DNA of 64,000 bases from Gamarada debralockiae. Taxonomy: Eukaryota; Ascomycota; Leotiomycetes; Helotiales; Hyphodiscaceae. The notes under the pieces were generated by a model. It was not told where the DNA came from. It ran no database searches and worked only from the letters and a program-made list of their open reading frames with translations. The DNA lies in the NCBI GenBank assembly GCA_002803225.1, contig NXFV01000193.1, forward strand, positions 1-64,000, given 5' to 3'. Position 1 is the stretch's first letter. Each line of letters opens with the position of its first letter. A program made the position numbers and the translations under genes. Shown one piece after another: positions 19,624 to 32,600 of the stretch.

Positions 19624-22590
19624 ATGGCGCATCAAGCTGTCCGCGTCAGTCCTATTACAATTCCTCGCGACTTTCAGGCCATAGAGGAACCCGTCTTAGG
19701 CGGAAGAAAGTTTTCTCTTCCCGAAACTGCGCCACAATTCCACTCTTCTTCTGACAACCACCCAATGTCACCACCTGGGATAATATTCTCGTCCCACGCA
19801 ATCCACAACCGATCCAACAATGGATTACAAGTCAACAATGTGGCTGCTCTCACCATGTCAAATGAAGCGAGCGCTTTTGCTCCCAAATACCACACCTCAA
19901 TAGCTCATGGCTTTGCTCCAGAAGCTGCTATTGCTCAGATTCTTGACCGGAATCTTCGATCCGTGAGTTCACAAGTCCACATGCACTCTATTCCCATGCA
20001 AATCGACTAATAGTCGCGTTTCCAAGGACCCTGGATATCGCCCACCAAACCAACCATGTGACTTCTTCACTCCCAAGCCGGCAAAAACTGCACTTGGCTG
20101 GCAAATAGCAACGAGAACAAATCAAGACTTGGAGGAAGCGACTCGAGGTATAAAACATCCAAGTTCTAACATTGAGGACGACCCACTGGTCTACTCACAC
20201 TTTCCTGGTGGGGATCCGTGGGAAAATGTCCCAACTTTCAACATTGCTGCGGCCACAAACCCGCAAGCGTTCTTTGGTATGAATTATCAGCCGCAACCCC
20301 ACCCTTGCCCTTCAGAGACGCAAGTGATACCTCAAGATCCTATTCTCAGCACGAACCAAGGTGGACATATCTCACTCGGAAACAATATCTCTGCGCCACA
20401 GCATAATTTCATTCACAGTAACCAGTCAGCCAAAGTGAGTCCTTCTGGACCAATAGAGTATCTCTATCTCTCTGACGTGCTCCAGCAAGGAGTTACTACC
20501 GGATCATGCCCCGAATGCTATTTGGCGAAGGTTAAGGTTAGTACAAACGAATAAATCGCGCAGTATGTTAGCTAACTGCCCAAGTGTGAAAGGATACTTG
20601 GATCACGATGCGGACGATGTACCTCGCTTATGGAGAAGCAGCTCAGTGGCCCTTCAGAAGAGGCAGCTTTTATTGGTTATGTTGTCGTCTTTGACATGGG
20701 TAAGGGTTCATTCCGTTCACCTGTAGGGCATATCTCATTCTAGAACAGGATCGACACAAATGCTCCTCGCAGATCTTCGTGACGAAGCTGGGCAGCTCTC
20801 TGGCTTAGAACCCGGAGTTTCACTTGAAGACCTATTTGACGGAACAATGTTCTGTCATATGGATCACTCGATCAGGGCACAATCAGTATACGCACAGTCT
20901 GGCGTTTCGGTCGTGATCAGACACTTGGCTACGACAAGGAAGGCGAAACAATCTGCCAATTTGGCAAAGCTTATCTGCCCCCTTCCTGCCCTTGACGCTG
21001 AGCATATGGATAGTTTCATCGACATTGGCAATCGCATGTGCGACCTGGATTGCTTACAACCACTTGAGGCAGGACTAATCTCGTCTTGCCCACGATCACG
21101 TGTACATATACTGACCGATTGACAGAAAAACGTCATAATCACTGCCCTTCGATGCTCTGATTACCTCGGAATCTTGTTCAACTGGGACTGTAATTCGATC
21201 CTTTATCAAGAGGGCAGTCGAGGTGCTTCGATCTCTCAAGCAAAGAACCTTGTTCTAGAGACTGTGTTTTCTTTCGCGTACAGGGTCCAAGAACTCCTGA
21301 AAATACTGTCCCATGAAGTCATTAAGTCTTTGACGGAGCCCGAAAATCCTGACCACGATCCTGCGACAATATCCTGTGCCCTCTGGATTGTGTATTCGTC
21401 ACTGAGAAAATTCCGAAAGTTGGAGTGGGATGCAAAGAGTTTGCAAAACTTGGTAACCTCTCTCAGCTTATGAGTTGGGATTCAGGACTAATATCTGAAT
21501 AGAAGAGATTCCTCAATGGCCTTTATGCAAGGGCGCCAGGAGCAGTGAAGGCTTTGGAGCGTTACCGGCGACATGTCGCATTCAAGCGTTGTGGCAGAGC
21601 GAGCCAAAATATTGAAGCATTCAAAAAGCTCGTCTACGCAAAGAGGGACCCGAAATCAGCGATTTCTTTCACGTACGAACGCCAATCTTACGCGATGGGG
21701 CTCCTTCCACAATAGTAAGTTATGTCTGTTGAGCTATCTTTTTCTGGGTTTAACCAGCTAGTTATAGCTCGCGACAACAGTCCTACACGGATGTGCTGGA
21801 GTCCCGCGATTATGATTCAACCTATCTTGGGACGTATCGTTTCCCCGAGTCAATGCCAGAGGAGAGGCAACGCAGCCCTACCACCGCATATTCAACTGTT
21901 TCTCTTGAAGAATTGCAGAGGAGAGACGGCACTTTGACTCGGGGCTCCCAAGGAGGCTCCGTCGGATCTAGCGAAGGCTCGTTTGCATCCGAATCAACAG
22001 ACATGAACGACACTGTGCCACCTCTTACGATGAAGACGACCATCGAAAAAAGTGAAACTGGTCTTGATGCAGAGATTAGTCGGGCAAAAACTTGGCTGAG
22101 ACATTTGGAAGGATTGAAGATGAAGGGATTGGGCCTGTCAACATCCGCCAACATAAAGGAGTCCCAAGATAATGACGTGGTCTTGGCACCTGTGCAACCC
22201 CAGAGTGGTATTCCAAGCCAACCCGCAAAGATTAACGTCGCGGCTGGGCAAACAGCAACGCTACTGGAGACCGCCTGCGCAAACCTTGACAGCCACTATC
22301 TTGAGCGCCAGAAGCAGAAACGGTCACACCCTTCAACGAGTGTTGCTTCTATCAGCTCATCACGTGGCTCCCCGCAATCCAAACGGCAACGACGATCATC
22401 GCCCATGCCTCATGTTTCCTCACACCACAGCAATCCTCTTGACTTCGAAGAGGTTGCTGAGTTGGGAGAGGTTCCCGACGTCCAAGAGGAAGGCTTCACT
22501 GCATTTTTGGATCATGAGTTCGATTACGACTTCATGCGCAATGATGACTCAAGTGTCGACGGGAATAGTTTTGCGCTAGGAATGAGGTAA
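19624..22590 (+). CDS. Large protein with an incomplete Zn2Cys6-like cluster
   Basis: Model: exons 19624-19962, 20027-20536, 20585-20699, 20749-21068, 21126-21452, 21503-21714 and 21768-22590, 881 residues. Around an intron at codon 283/284 sits CPECYLAKVK|CERILGSRCGRC: five cysteines spaced CX2CX6CX7CX2C, like the fungal binuclear zinc cluster. The sixth Cys expected about six residues later is absent. A helical middle region and a Ser/Arg/Lys-rich C-terminus with a basic KRQRR patch (possible nuclear signal) follow. It is probably a nuclear regulator or a degenerate relative. All introns are GT-AG except 21069-21125, where the frame has a stop (21120-21122) and the only workable donor is GC at 21069. 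If that intron is wrong, the gene carries a nonsense mutation. I do not know an orthologue by name. Confidence 0.72.
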
Positions 22591-23774
22591 AGATATGGCA
22601 TGGTATGGGAATGATCTGGAAAGAACACCACATCATGGGTTACAACGTGCATTGAGCTTGGGAAAAAGGCAGGCAGAGAAGATGTATAATCCAAGTTGTC
22701 TTCTCGCTACCAGCGACAATTCTGTTGTGCCAGTAACAAAACCAATACTGCACAGTCTCTCCGAGAAGATCACAGCTGCAAGGCAAGATGTCTATGACTG
22801 AAGAACGTCATGATAGGAAAGCTCTGGAAATGAATCTGGGCGTCACTGTTTCTGCGTTCTTCCTAGCCACATACCAGTTCTCGCTCTAATGCAATCTGTT
22901 TGTTTGGTTCCTTCTCGGACAGGAGCAGCTTTTATACATGGCGCTCAGCAGTTTGCTGACAGTGAACACAAGATTTAGCCCTTTGGCTTGACTGTGAGCG
23001 GCATGCTTATGCCACTTTGTGCTCTGGATTTTTGGTGCTGCTGCAGGGGGAAATCATTACTTCCTTTCTTGAAGAGCTTTGAGATCAGATACTGGACTTC
23101 ATTGAAGCACCAATCCGGCTTGGGTATGAAGACGTGTTTGTGTATCTTGCACACGACTGATTTGTAGTCCAATAGTTCTTTCTCGTCCCACCCTGCCCTT
23201 TAAATACAGAATGCTAGCAGGACATCACCAACCCAGATATTTGATGAAAGTCCATCTCCCAAGTGTTAGGATAGAAGGAGATATGCACTGGACTTACTCC
23301 CCCAGGACAGCGTTGTATCAGTTGACACGATGCTAACTATCGATAGCAGTTCGAGCCCTCGACATCGTGCTTACGTCTGTAGGGCCAAGAAGGTTACAAC
23401 GAGTACATGGTTGAATACAGAACAGTTGTTATAAGGAGAACGGGATTGACAAGGAACACATTAGTAGTAAAACTACCCTTGGTCTCTCTGATGAGCGAGT
23501 GACCAACAGTGTCAACAACCGGGTGAAATGGAGGTAGATATCAGGCGCAACCACTGAGCTGCTGGGCAGCTTCAAGGTGCTCGTCCGAGAGTCTCATGCG
23601 TAAGAAGGAATAGAAAAGATAGGGCATGCTTATAAGGTAGGCAATGTGAGCTACTTGCTCAGGCCAATTTCTAGCGCACAGTCCGTTTGCCAAATAATCT
23701 GTAGATTTCCGGTTCAGGTTTCCTTGGGTATCATACACACGACTCCCTTCCCTTCCACCCCATAATTATTACCA
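22591..23774. other. Intergenic; possible solo LTR
   Basis: No gene is recognised. The stretch 23264-23517 begins TGTTAGGATAG and ends GTGTCAACA. It therefore has the TG...CA ends and short TGTT/AACA inverted termini of a retrotransposon long terminal repeat. However, flanking bases (CCAAG and ACCGG) show no target-site duplication. No internal retrotransposon sequence is nearby. Confidence 0.35.
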
Positions 23775-25198
23775 TTAACTCCCACCCGCACCCCTGCCCC
23801 TCCCGGACCTCCGTCTTGTAAACCCACCCCTCCTCTCCCCACCCTCACTAAAGCTTGTCCCAACCCCGGAATCCCTAGCCCTAAACAAATCCTCCTCATC
23901 ACCCTCATCATCCGCCTCCATCGCCGCCAACGGTTGTATCGCCGTCTCATCAAGCACAAACTCCTCTCTATCCTCATCCTTAACCTTCGGCACATACCTC
24001 AATGGCTGCTGTCTTCCATATGTAGGGAACGTTCTCGGCGTATCCGATAGATCCGGTTCGTCGGTTTCTGGCTCTTCATCTTTGATCTCCGCTTTAACAG
24101 ATCCGTCGGTTTCTTCGCCCTTGATGGAGCCTTCGGCTTTGGGTTTTGTGTGGAAGGAGGCGAAGATGTAGCGTAAAGCGATCCAGCCTAGACCTGTGAA
24201 GAGCATCTCTGAGAACCAGAAGGCTGAGGTGAAGGCAAAGAAGGAGAGGATGCGATGGTTGTACATCAACCATCTCAAGCCGCCGAAGCGCGCCTTGAAG
24301 TGTATCCGCACATCATAGACCTGTATCTCTTGCCCCGTCTGTAGCTCCAACAACACATATGCGGGCACATTGGCTCTACCTTTCTTGAAAACTGCAGATT
24401 CTGCCATCGGTATTTGTAGGATTTCGGACTCGTGTTTGAGGCCGAGGATGTAGAGTGGTAGGGAGAGTATTCGAGAAGAAAGAGAGACGAGGCGCGAGGT
24501 GTACGTCAAGATCGCCGGGCGTCGAGAAAGGAACAGTATTTGTGAGGGAGATATGGTCGAGGAGTGCGATTCTTGTAGAATCGTGGGTGGAACAGTGGAA
24601 GGCACGGGCGGAATGTAGGAGGGGGACAGCAGCGAGAGCGAGAGCATGAAGTTCCCTGTCGCAAGATTGGGCGGTGAGCGCGGAACATGCAAGCTCAGCG
24701 CAATATAATATGCTTGGTCGGCGACGAGCGTCGAGTCTAGGGGCGCGATGCCATAGGGGTGAGGTCCGTCGCTGTGACGAATGAGGTCAGTGTTTGGTGC
24801 ATGCTGGGAAAGGTTGTTGAGGTACCCATATTGTAGATGTATGATCCGCTCAATGCCAATTTGAGGAACGTAGTTGAGATAGAATAGTATGTATGCGGTT
24901 ACAGCGAGTCCGAGAAGTATGGCAGATGTTATTAGGAAGAGGATCGTGTTGAGGTAGGTCTGGCGCGCAGGTTTCGATGTCGCGACGCGGACAGGCGTTA
25001 GAATAAGATCCTGGACATGTCTCTTGTCAGTAAAGTTCCTGAAGCTGTGCGAAAGAGTTGATATGGGATTGGCAAATTCACCATTGTTGCGCTCGCTATT
25101 GCTGCAATGCCGCGCACGGCAGAAGCAGAGTTTTGTTGTTCAAGCTGACGAGCTCTGTAGAATTCACTGTAGGGATGACGTCGATCTTCCTCGATCAC
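23775..25198 (-). CDS. Seipin-family lipid-droplet protein
   Basis: Proposed exons 25198-25082 and 25010-23775 (intron 71 nt, GTGAAT...CAG), 450 residues. The second exon, which holds the whole conserved region, is certain; the first is tentative. Seipin is an ER membrane protein that organises lipid-droplet formation at ER-droplet contacts. Seen: a short cytosolic start (LILTPVRVATSKPARQTYLN) and transmembrane helix 1 (TILFLITSAILLGLAVTAY). A luminal beta-rich domain follows with the family's YYIALSLHVPRSPPNLATGNF block. Then come transmembrane helix 2 (about ILSFFAFTSAFWFSEMLF), a charged tail with acidic stretches, and an Arg/Gly-rich end. The start could instead be the last codon of exon 1, giving MDLILTPVR. 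Confidence 0.88.
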
Positions 25199-25511
25199 AT
25201 GTTTGGTCTGAGAGAACAGACGAATATCCTGGGAACATAGCCATGATAATATCGGATCAAAAGAATGGCCATTTGGATTGATGACAAGTCACTTATTTAT
25301 CATGTCTCACTCAATCTCAGCTTTTGGAGTTTCAAATATTCATTGCTCTTACGTCTTCGACCCATAGTCTCATCAAATGTACAATCCATTCATAGAACTC
25401 AAACAAGCATCCTTCTCAAAAATATGCCAAATCCGCATTTACGCAAAATGAACTCAAACAAGCTACCATGAACAAAGAGCCATCTTCAAATCCTCCTTCC
25501 ATTTCAATTAA

Positions 25512-28414
25512 TTAGCAATTTTGCAGGTAGTTGCTTGGTACCAGACCCGGTCTTCCATTCTTCCCAGCAACCTCGGCCTCCCACCAGCCATCATCTTGAA
25601 GTCTCAATACTGCAAGGACATCTCCCTTTGCAAAACTCAACTCCTCTGGAATAGCTGCTTGGTACATATAAAGGGCACGTGCTAATAGAGGGTTAGCATC
25701 AGATGAAAGTGAAGAAGGAGAGACACTTACCAAAATGAAGGATAGGGCGGCCATCTCTTGTGAATTGTCTCACGTCTGCAACACTCTTGCTTCGTTGCCT
25801 AGAGGCTCCAGAGCCTTGCTGCCCTCCCTGACCACCGTAGTAGCTCATGGGTCTCGAGTTACCGGTGCCTTGTCTTCCACCACCTCTTCCTTTCTGAGAT
25901 CCGTAACCCTCGTCAGGGCTGGGAGCTAGTTGCATGGACATATCGTTGCTCACATGACTGCTACTTGGCCGTTCCTGGTCCCTGAATGGAGCCGGTGAGA
26001 CGGCGCGAACAACATCATTTGGAGAATTGTGACGGTAGTAACCCTGATCTGAGCCACGCTTCTGAACGCTTGTAGTTTGCGCACGGTTACGCTGACTACC
26101 ACCATAGGGGTTCGGAGAGGCTGACCGATAGGCTTGCCTTGTGTCAACGTGCATGCCGGGACGAGGTGATGCGCTGCGTGGCGGAGCTGGGGAAATGGCT
26201 CTCGGTATATCGTTGCCTCGAGTTCCTGGGCGAGATCCATAGCCTCCTTGCGAATCCGGGCGCCCTTGACTGTTGAACATGTTTTGCGTCTGATCAACGT
26301 ACTTCTGTCGAGTCTGCTGCATTGCCTTCGATGTGAACGCTGGCTGGGGAAGTCCAAGTCTTTCCACTGGTTGATCGTAGGATGGCGGTGGTGTACCTCG
26401 CATACCCGCCATCAAAGCACCATTGGCCATCTGAGCTCCTCCTGGTCGAGAGTTTGGAGTTGATCCTGGAGCTGGAGTAGGAACTCCATGATACTTATCC
26501 GCCGAGATCCGCGATGAAGATTGCTTCGTCACTCCTTTCAGCTCTGCCAGAGCCTGAGCAATTGGATCCAAATCTTCCTCTGCTTGACTGGCATTGATTT
26601 GAGCACTCTTGCCCTTCCTGTCGGGTGTTGCGACGTCAAAAACGTTGTTTCCCACATTCAACTGGAAGCTTGCTCTAGGATCAACAGGTTCCGGACTTCC
26701 AGTTGGTCTGTCACTGATCATCATACTCTGAGATTGAGAATCTTGATCATACATCTGAGGTCTTCCAGATGGTGTATTCTGACTATTGGTCGCAGTTCGA
26801 GCTGACCATGTGTTTCGACTGGATGGTGTGATAACTGCTCCGTGGTCTTTCTCCTTGTTGCTCTTGCGTCTGAACGGACTATGGCTTTGGAAGAATCCAC
26901 TTTTCTTCTTCAAGACCTGGTTCTCTCCCTGGGGCATCGGATTCTGCTTCACTGGCGAAGTCTTCCCACTCGGCGGCTCTTGGCTTGAGAACGAGGTAGG
27001 ATTTGAATACTCGCTTTGGGAGTCACGGCTTGATGGCCTGACTGGGCTGTGGGCAGAGCTTCTTTCTGAAGGAGGTCCAGTTCGACACAACATGGTCATG
27101 CCGTCCATAGGATAAGGATCGTGAGGTACCGCTGCTAGAGGTCCATGATGAGATTGGTCGTAACCAATTTTGCTTTGTTGCTGAGATTGATAGTCCAACT
27201 GGGGTTGTCTGGGCCTCTCCGCTATAGACTTCGGTGGAGTCAAGGTAGCTTCACGGCTAGGTGGTGTGTGCGGATCGTGGCCAAGGTCGCGAACCAGAGC
27301 AGAGCGAGGGTCATGATGAGACTCGTATGTAGAAGGTTGAGGTGAAGAGCTTCTGTATGCCGGATTGATTGTCCGTTGGAATTGTGCCACCGAGTAACTA
27401 TCATCGTCAGATGCTTCTGATTGTGTGTCGCTGACATCTCCCCGGCGGAAATTGATATACTTTGGCGGATCCGGAATCTCTTGACCAGTACCTTTCTCCT
27501 TAATGAAACTCACGATATCCTTCTCAACCTCGCAGTTCTCAAGAGAAAGACGAACTTTCTCACAAGAAGCGTCGTCACTCACACAGACAGTCGAGGCAAT
27601 ATTGGCAAAACTCCACAGGCTGCTCTTCATAAAATCCAGCCGCTCCTCTTCCAGGTCTTGGAATTTATCCGCAGCCGCCTTCCAGTCTCGATTCCATCGA
27701 CCTGTTGTTTCCTCCAGCGCCTTGACAGCATTTTCGTAGTCGGTGTTGGATGTCGCGAGATTGATCTGGGTCTTCTCCAGCTTCGCCTTATTCTTCCGTT
27801 CTTCCTGACCCATAACCATGTGTCCTTGTGCTAGGTAACCCTTGATTTTGAGGCATTCTTGTTCGTATCTGTCCCGAGTCTGCAGGAAGTTAGTCGAGGA
27901 TAGAGAACAACTGGCCGAGTGCCGTACCTTATTAACATGCTGCGTCTGCTGAACCTTAACCTTCAATAGCTTTTCGATACCGCCTTGAACAATCTTTCTT
28001 CGCTCTTTCATGGCTCCTGCAAATGCCGCCAGCGGCTCTTCGAGTTCTGTTTTCATTTGCCCAGCAATGTTCTGATGTGACTTCCCCATTGACTCGACCT
28101 CTCCCCGCAACACATCTAACGATGCCCGCAATGTTCCAGACTCTTGGGATCCCAATGGCTTTCGTGACAATGAGAGCAATTTGCGAGCATATTCGTCTTC
28201 GATGGCAGCGCGAGCTAGAGCAAAGTCAGCAGCAGGCACCATCATGGTCAAGTAAACAAAGCATACCCGTATAGAAAGTTTTCAATTCATCGCACGTCTG
28301 CTTTGCATTGTGCATGCGTGACAGTAAAGGCTCGACTCCGGCATCATCTTTACCCCAGAAGTTGTTGGCAAAACTTATAGAGACTGAAGGCCCCTCTGAC
28401 ACCGCTCCGGGCAT
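25512..28414 (-). CDS. F-BAR/SH3 cytokinesis protein (Cdc15/Imp2/Hof1 type)
   Basis: Model: exons 28414-28267, 28214-27928, 27879-25731 and 25681-25512, 917 residues. Family role: binds plasma membrane at the septum and links it to formin and the actomyosin ring during septation. The F-BAR domain spans roughly residues 14-270, beginning SFANNFWGKDDAGVEPLLSR with conserved ARAAIEDEYARKLLSL. A long disordered Ser/Pro/Gln-rich region rich in phosphosite-like SP and RxxS motifs fills the middle. A C-terminal SH3 domain (ALYMYQAAIPEELSF, DDGWWEAE, GLVPSNYL) occupies the last 60 residues. Introns are 48-52 nt. The 48-nt intron 27880-27927 is free of stops and divisible by three, so it reads through in frame, but it has GTACGG, ACTAAC and GCAG signals and interrupts the F-BAR helix. 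I start at the first ATG (28414). Confidence 0.93.
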
Positions 28415-29664
28415 GATGCCCAAAGATCCGGGTTGTTGTTTACCTCGTCAGTCGTTAATGCCAGACGTGTTCTGGGAAGGAAAGATTCTTTTTTTCCTAA
28501 GTAAAATACGTAGTCGGAACCTATTGAGAGAAAGTTTGTAGTATCTATTGAGAGAAAGTTTGTGGTATCGAGTGGAGATATGGAAAGGAATGGCTGGGTG
28601 TTAAGAGCAGGGTTTCATTACTCGAAGGAGAAGTCTATTTTGCGTGGCGAATTTGGTAGGCACGGCAACCGGGACTTGCCCGAAAGAGACCGAGATGTGG
28701 CACGTGACATGTCCCTTCAACCTGCAATCCATCGATCAGAAGGGTACAAAGATTATCAGCGTGTCGAGCTATCAGAGCTATTATCCGGTATGGTCATGGT
28801 TTGCAACAGAATCAACAATTCTACCAATGCTCTGGAAGAGTGTTCTCAACTTTGTCAACTGCCTGTCGCTACCCGCTGGAGACAATCAGATGTACCTAAG
28901 TAGTAATGAAGCTCGAAAAGGCCGACAGACTTTTTAAGCCTATTACATATTTGTAGCGACGGCATACATACCAGGCAATTGAGATTTGAATATCAAGTAG
29001 CCAACGACATCTGAAGATCAAGACTCACTTCCTGACAGAGCTCGAAATGATCGCCTTAGACTGCCTTCCGCTCGATGATTAGAGGCTGTCGAAAGCGCTG
29101 TGTAAACATCTCAGACCCCCTTATTCAACCACCCAAAGGTGCCGTTCCAATTGGGATCGCTCCCTTTCCTCTTGCATCAGGATGACGGCCTCTCGAATAG
29201 GTAAAGTGGACGGCAATGCTGTACCTGCAGAATGATCAGGCATATTGGGAATTTTAGGGTTTCGATGCAACGAAATAATGAATTTGAAGATGAATAAGAC
29301 ATTGAACTGTAAATGGTAGCTATGTATAAATGAAAGAAATATCAATGGATTGAATTTGAACTTATCTAAAGACCTGCAAGGTGAATTTTGAAAACCCTTG
29401 TTGAAGCTCGCTTAAAAGGGTTTAGCGTTGGCTTTCCTAGCGCCTTTTGAAGGTGCTCGAGCCGCAATTGCTGCCAGCGACCTCAACTTCGAAATTCCAT
29501 CTACACACGTCTACAATCTCACCCAACTCCCTCGATTCTCCTGCGCGCGAATACCTACCACTCTACATCAATGCCCATACCTCCCCGATAGAACTTCTTT
29601 CGTCTCTAGAGATCGAGAGTTAGCTCTCCGGGAGTGGGTCTGCGCCAGAATACAAGCCTCTTCG
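28415..29664. other. Intergenic, divergent promoters of F-BAR and Not1 genes
   Basis: No gene is recognised; frames at 28562-28937 have no known content. A 24-bp tandem duplication lies near the F-BAR start. The stretch 29428-29664 is in frame with Not1 and stop-free, but has no ATG and no family character, so I read it as leader. Confidence 0.5.
28521..28568. repeat. 24-bp tandem duplication
   Basis: CTATTGAGAGAAAGTTTGTA plus GTAT (28521-28544) is followed directly by a second copy (28545-28568) with a single A-to-G difference. It sits about 110-155 bp upstream of the F-BAR start codon. Confidence 0.9.
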
Positions 29665-32600
29665 ATGGTCAACTCAAGAGGGGGAACTTTCACACCTTCG
29701 CCAGCGCAACAAACGATCGTGACTGGTGTCAGTCACTCCCCCCACGGCTCTCACCACGGCGCATTCAGTGCTGGCGCGAGCCCAAGTACCAACAGTCCTA
29801 CTGGACCAGGATCCAACGTAGCAGGGGTCGTCATTGTCCAACTCTACGTCCTACTCAGCACAATCAAAGAAGACAGGGACCGCACAAAGTGGGAACAACA
29901 AGCTGAGCAGATCAGAAAGGTATGGATTTATTGTACTATTCTGATGGAAATGAAGAATGCGACTGACTTTCTTGATCTTGCAGCTGATCGATGAAAACGG
30001 TATGGAAGTGTACTCAAAATACTTCAGCCGTCTTGTGGTTGGAAATGCTCCTCAAATATTCCCCGGCTCTCTCAACAGAACGGTAGCGAATCCCGGCAAT
30101 TACCAGCTCCTTGTGAACGAGGTGCGCAAGGTATCTCACGATGTCGAACAAGCTGGGAAGATCGCAGAGTCGATAGAGACGGCGACTGAGGACATATTCC
30201 GCGATTTCGATCTCTCAACCTTTATGGAACATTTCAAGCTAGACGCGCTCGAGAAGACAATTCTAGCACTGGCTGTCAAGACTGGCACAAGATCAGACTT
30301 GAAGACCAAAGGTGAGTACATTCCAATCATCTCGACGCGCCACAGCTAATGGCTCGAAAGCCGACGCCATCGTATCTGCGAACTATGGACAGTTCCTTCA
30401 AATCATTGCCACAACCCAAAATATGGATCATGAAGATCTTGATACCCAATTCGTCGCCACAATAGTCGACCGACTGATACAAGAGCATCCACCGAATTTC
30501 GACCTGTCAGCAGAGCAAGACCTTAAGGCTGCGATGCGATACCGTTACGCAGTACAAGTTGCCGACGGAGTGCAAGATACCATAATCCCGACAGAAGTTC
30601 TCGCTGCCCTCTACTTGACGACGATTCTCAACGACAACAACCCCCTAGCCCTGTCTATAAAGAGTGTGGGATCGGCTTTTACATCAGATGAGGAAGCCTG
30701 CAGAGGCTATTTGCGCAAATTTGGAAAGAATAGGCTGGATGAGGAACAGATTGCATCCGCCCTGTTATACACAGCCATAAGCCGAACGCCCTCTTTCTCG
30801 ACAGCCGTTCTCCTCAGTAGTCTTCGCATTGAACTACCTGTCGAATTCAACTGGCAACATGTCATTAAACAATTCGATCAGCCAGACCTGCGAATATCTC
30901 AGCAGCAGTTCTTGAAGTTATATGAAGCTCTCCGGCCACTTGCAGTTGATGGTGCTCTCGATATCCAACTGTTGTGGGGTGGGGATTGGAAATGTTCGGA
31001 GACGCAGCTATCTTTCATCAATGCATTCGCCTCTTTGGTTCCTGATCAACTAGATGCCACCACTATTCCGAGACTCGAACCTTCCTTCACCCTGGATGAC
31101 TACGCTGAATCGGACGATGCTATTCGTGAGCGAGCCGAAAAAGCAGTAAGACACACTCTTGTTTCGGTAGCCGCTTTATCAGCCGTGTTTCGTGTTGCGT
31201 TAGGTCATTCGACAGCCTCGGAATCTGTGGAAGCTAAGAGACTCTTTCAAGAAGTGGTCCTACCTAATCTCGACATATTCTTGGTATCCGCTTTCTCTGT
31301 GAAACCTTGGTCAGAATTGGCGGTTGAGACCATCAACAATTTATTCGAACGTTACATATTCAAGTACGATCCCAACTATGACTTCGTTCTCGATAGCTTG
31401 TGGCGTAGGGACAAGAAATGGGTAGCGTCTCGACTCATAGAGGCTCATGCGAAGGCCCCCTTGGAATTGCAGACCATCATGGATCACTGCATCAGACATC
31501 GATGGCTCGACGATCTTATTCTTCTGCTCAATGGGTTTGGGCTGGATCTTACAGCTATGGCACACGCACAAGGTCTTCTGGATCTAGAAAAATGGGCACA
31601 GGTTCTGACAGCCCACCATCACCACATGGCTAACGCGCTTTTGACCTTCTTGAACATCAAGGCTCACCATGAACTTGCTTTTCAACGTGAAGGGCAAGAG
31701 CACCCCCATACAGTTATGCTTCAGGTAAAGACTGTGTCGGCGTTACTTGAAATTCTGGAGTCAATATTGCCAAAGGAGCCATCACCTGAACTCATTGTTG
31801 TTCAGCGAGCGTGTATAACAGCATACCCTCGACTCATTAACTTCGGAGAAGGATTCGATGACATCATCAATGAGAATGGCAAAGAGAAGAACTCCTTACC
31901 AGAACGAGCAAATGCGACAATGGAAGACCACTACAAACGTATGTACAGCAATGAAGTACAGGTCCGAAACATCGTGGAGGCCCTTGATCGTTATAAGCAT
32001 TCTCGGGACCCGTTCGAACAAGATGTGTTCGCGTGTATGATACACGGATTGTTCGACGAATACAGTCTGTACGGCACATATCCGCTCGAGGCTCTTGCAA
32101 CTACTGCTGTGTTATTCGGTGGTATCATCTCACACAAGCTCATCTCTGACCTCCCACTGGAGATCGGTCTAGGTATGATCCTTGAAGCGGTTCGAGACCA
32201 TACACCTGAGCAATCAATGTACAAGTTTGGACTGCAGGCATTGATGCAGCTCTTCTCCAGATTACGAGAGTGGCCAGGATTCTGCAAACAGCTGCTACAA
32301 GTTCAGGGCCTGATAGGGACGGAAGCTTACCGTAAAGCCGAGGAAGTTGTTCGCGAGCAACAAGAGGAAATACCACGCAGCGCCACTGGACTTTCTCAAA
32401 ACGAGCTGGTGAATGGAGGAGGAATTACCAATGGCCATGTCGGTTCTATTCTTGCAGCGGAGCCCAGTTCTCCTCCGTTCAATTCTCTCAACGTCGATCC
32501 CCCCGTTTATGAGCATAGCGAAGAACCGAGCGGTGACATACAAGAAAAGGTTCAGTTTGTTTTGAACAACATATCCGGAGAGAATCTCGAGTCCAAGTTC

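Noticed and set aside
23330..23390. AGTTCGAGCCC word resembling a tRNA B box
   Set aside because: No A box or cloverleaf pairing could be drawn around it.
29428..29664. In-frame upstream extension of Not1
   Set aside because: It has no ATG and no conserved character, so it was treated as untranslated leader.
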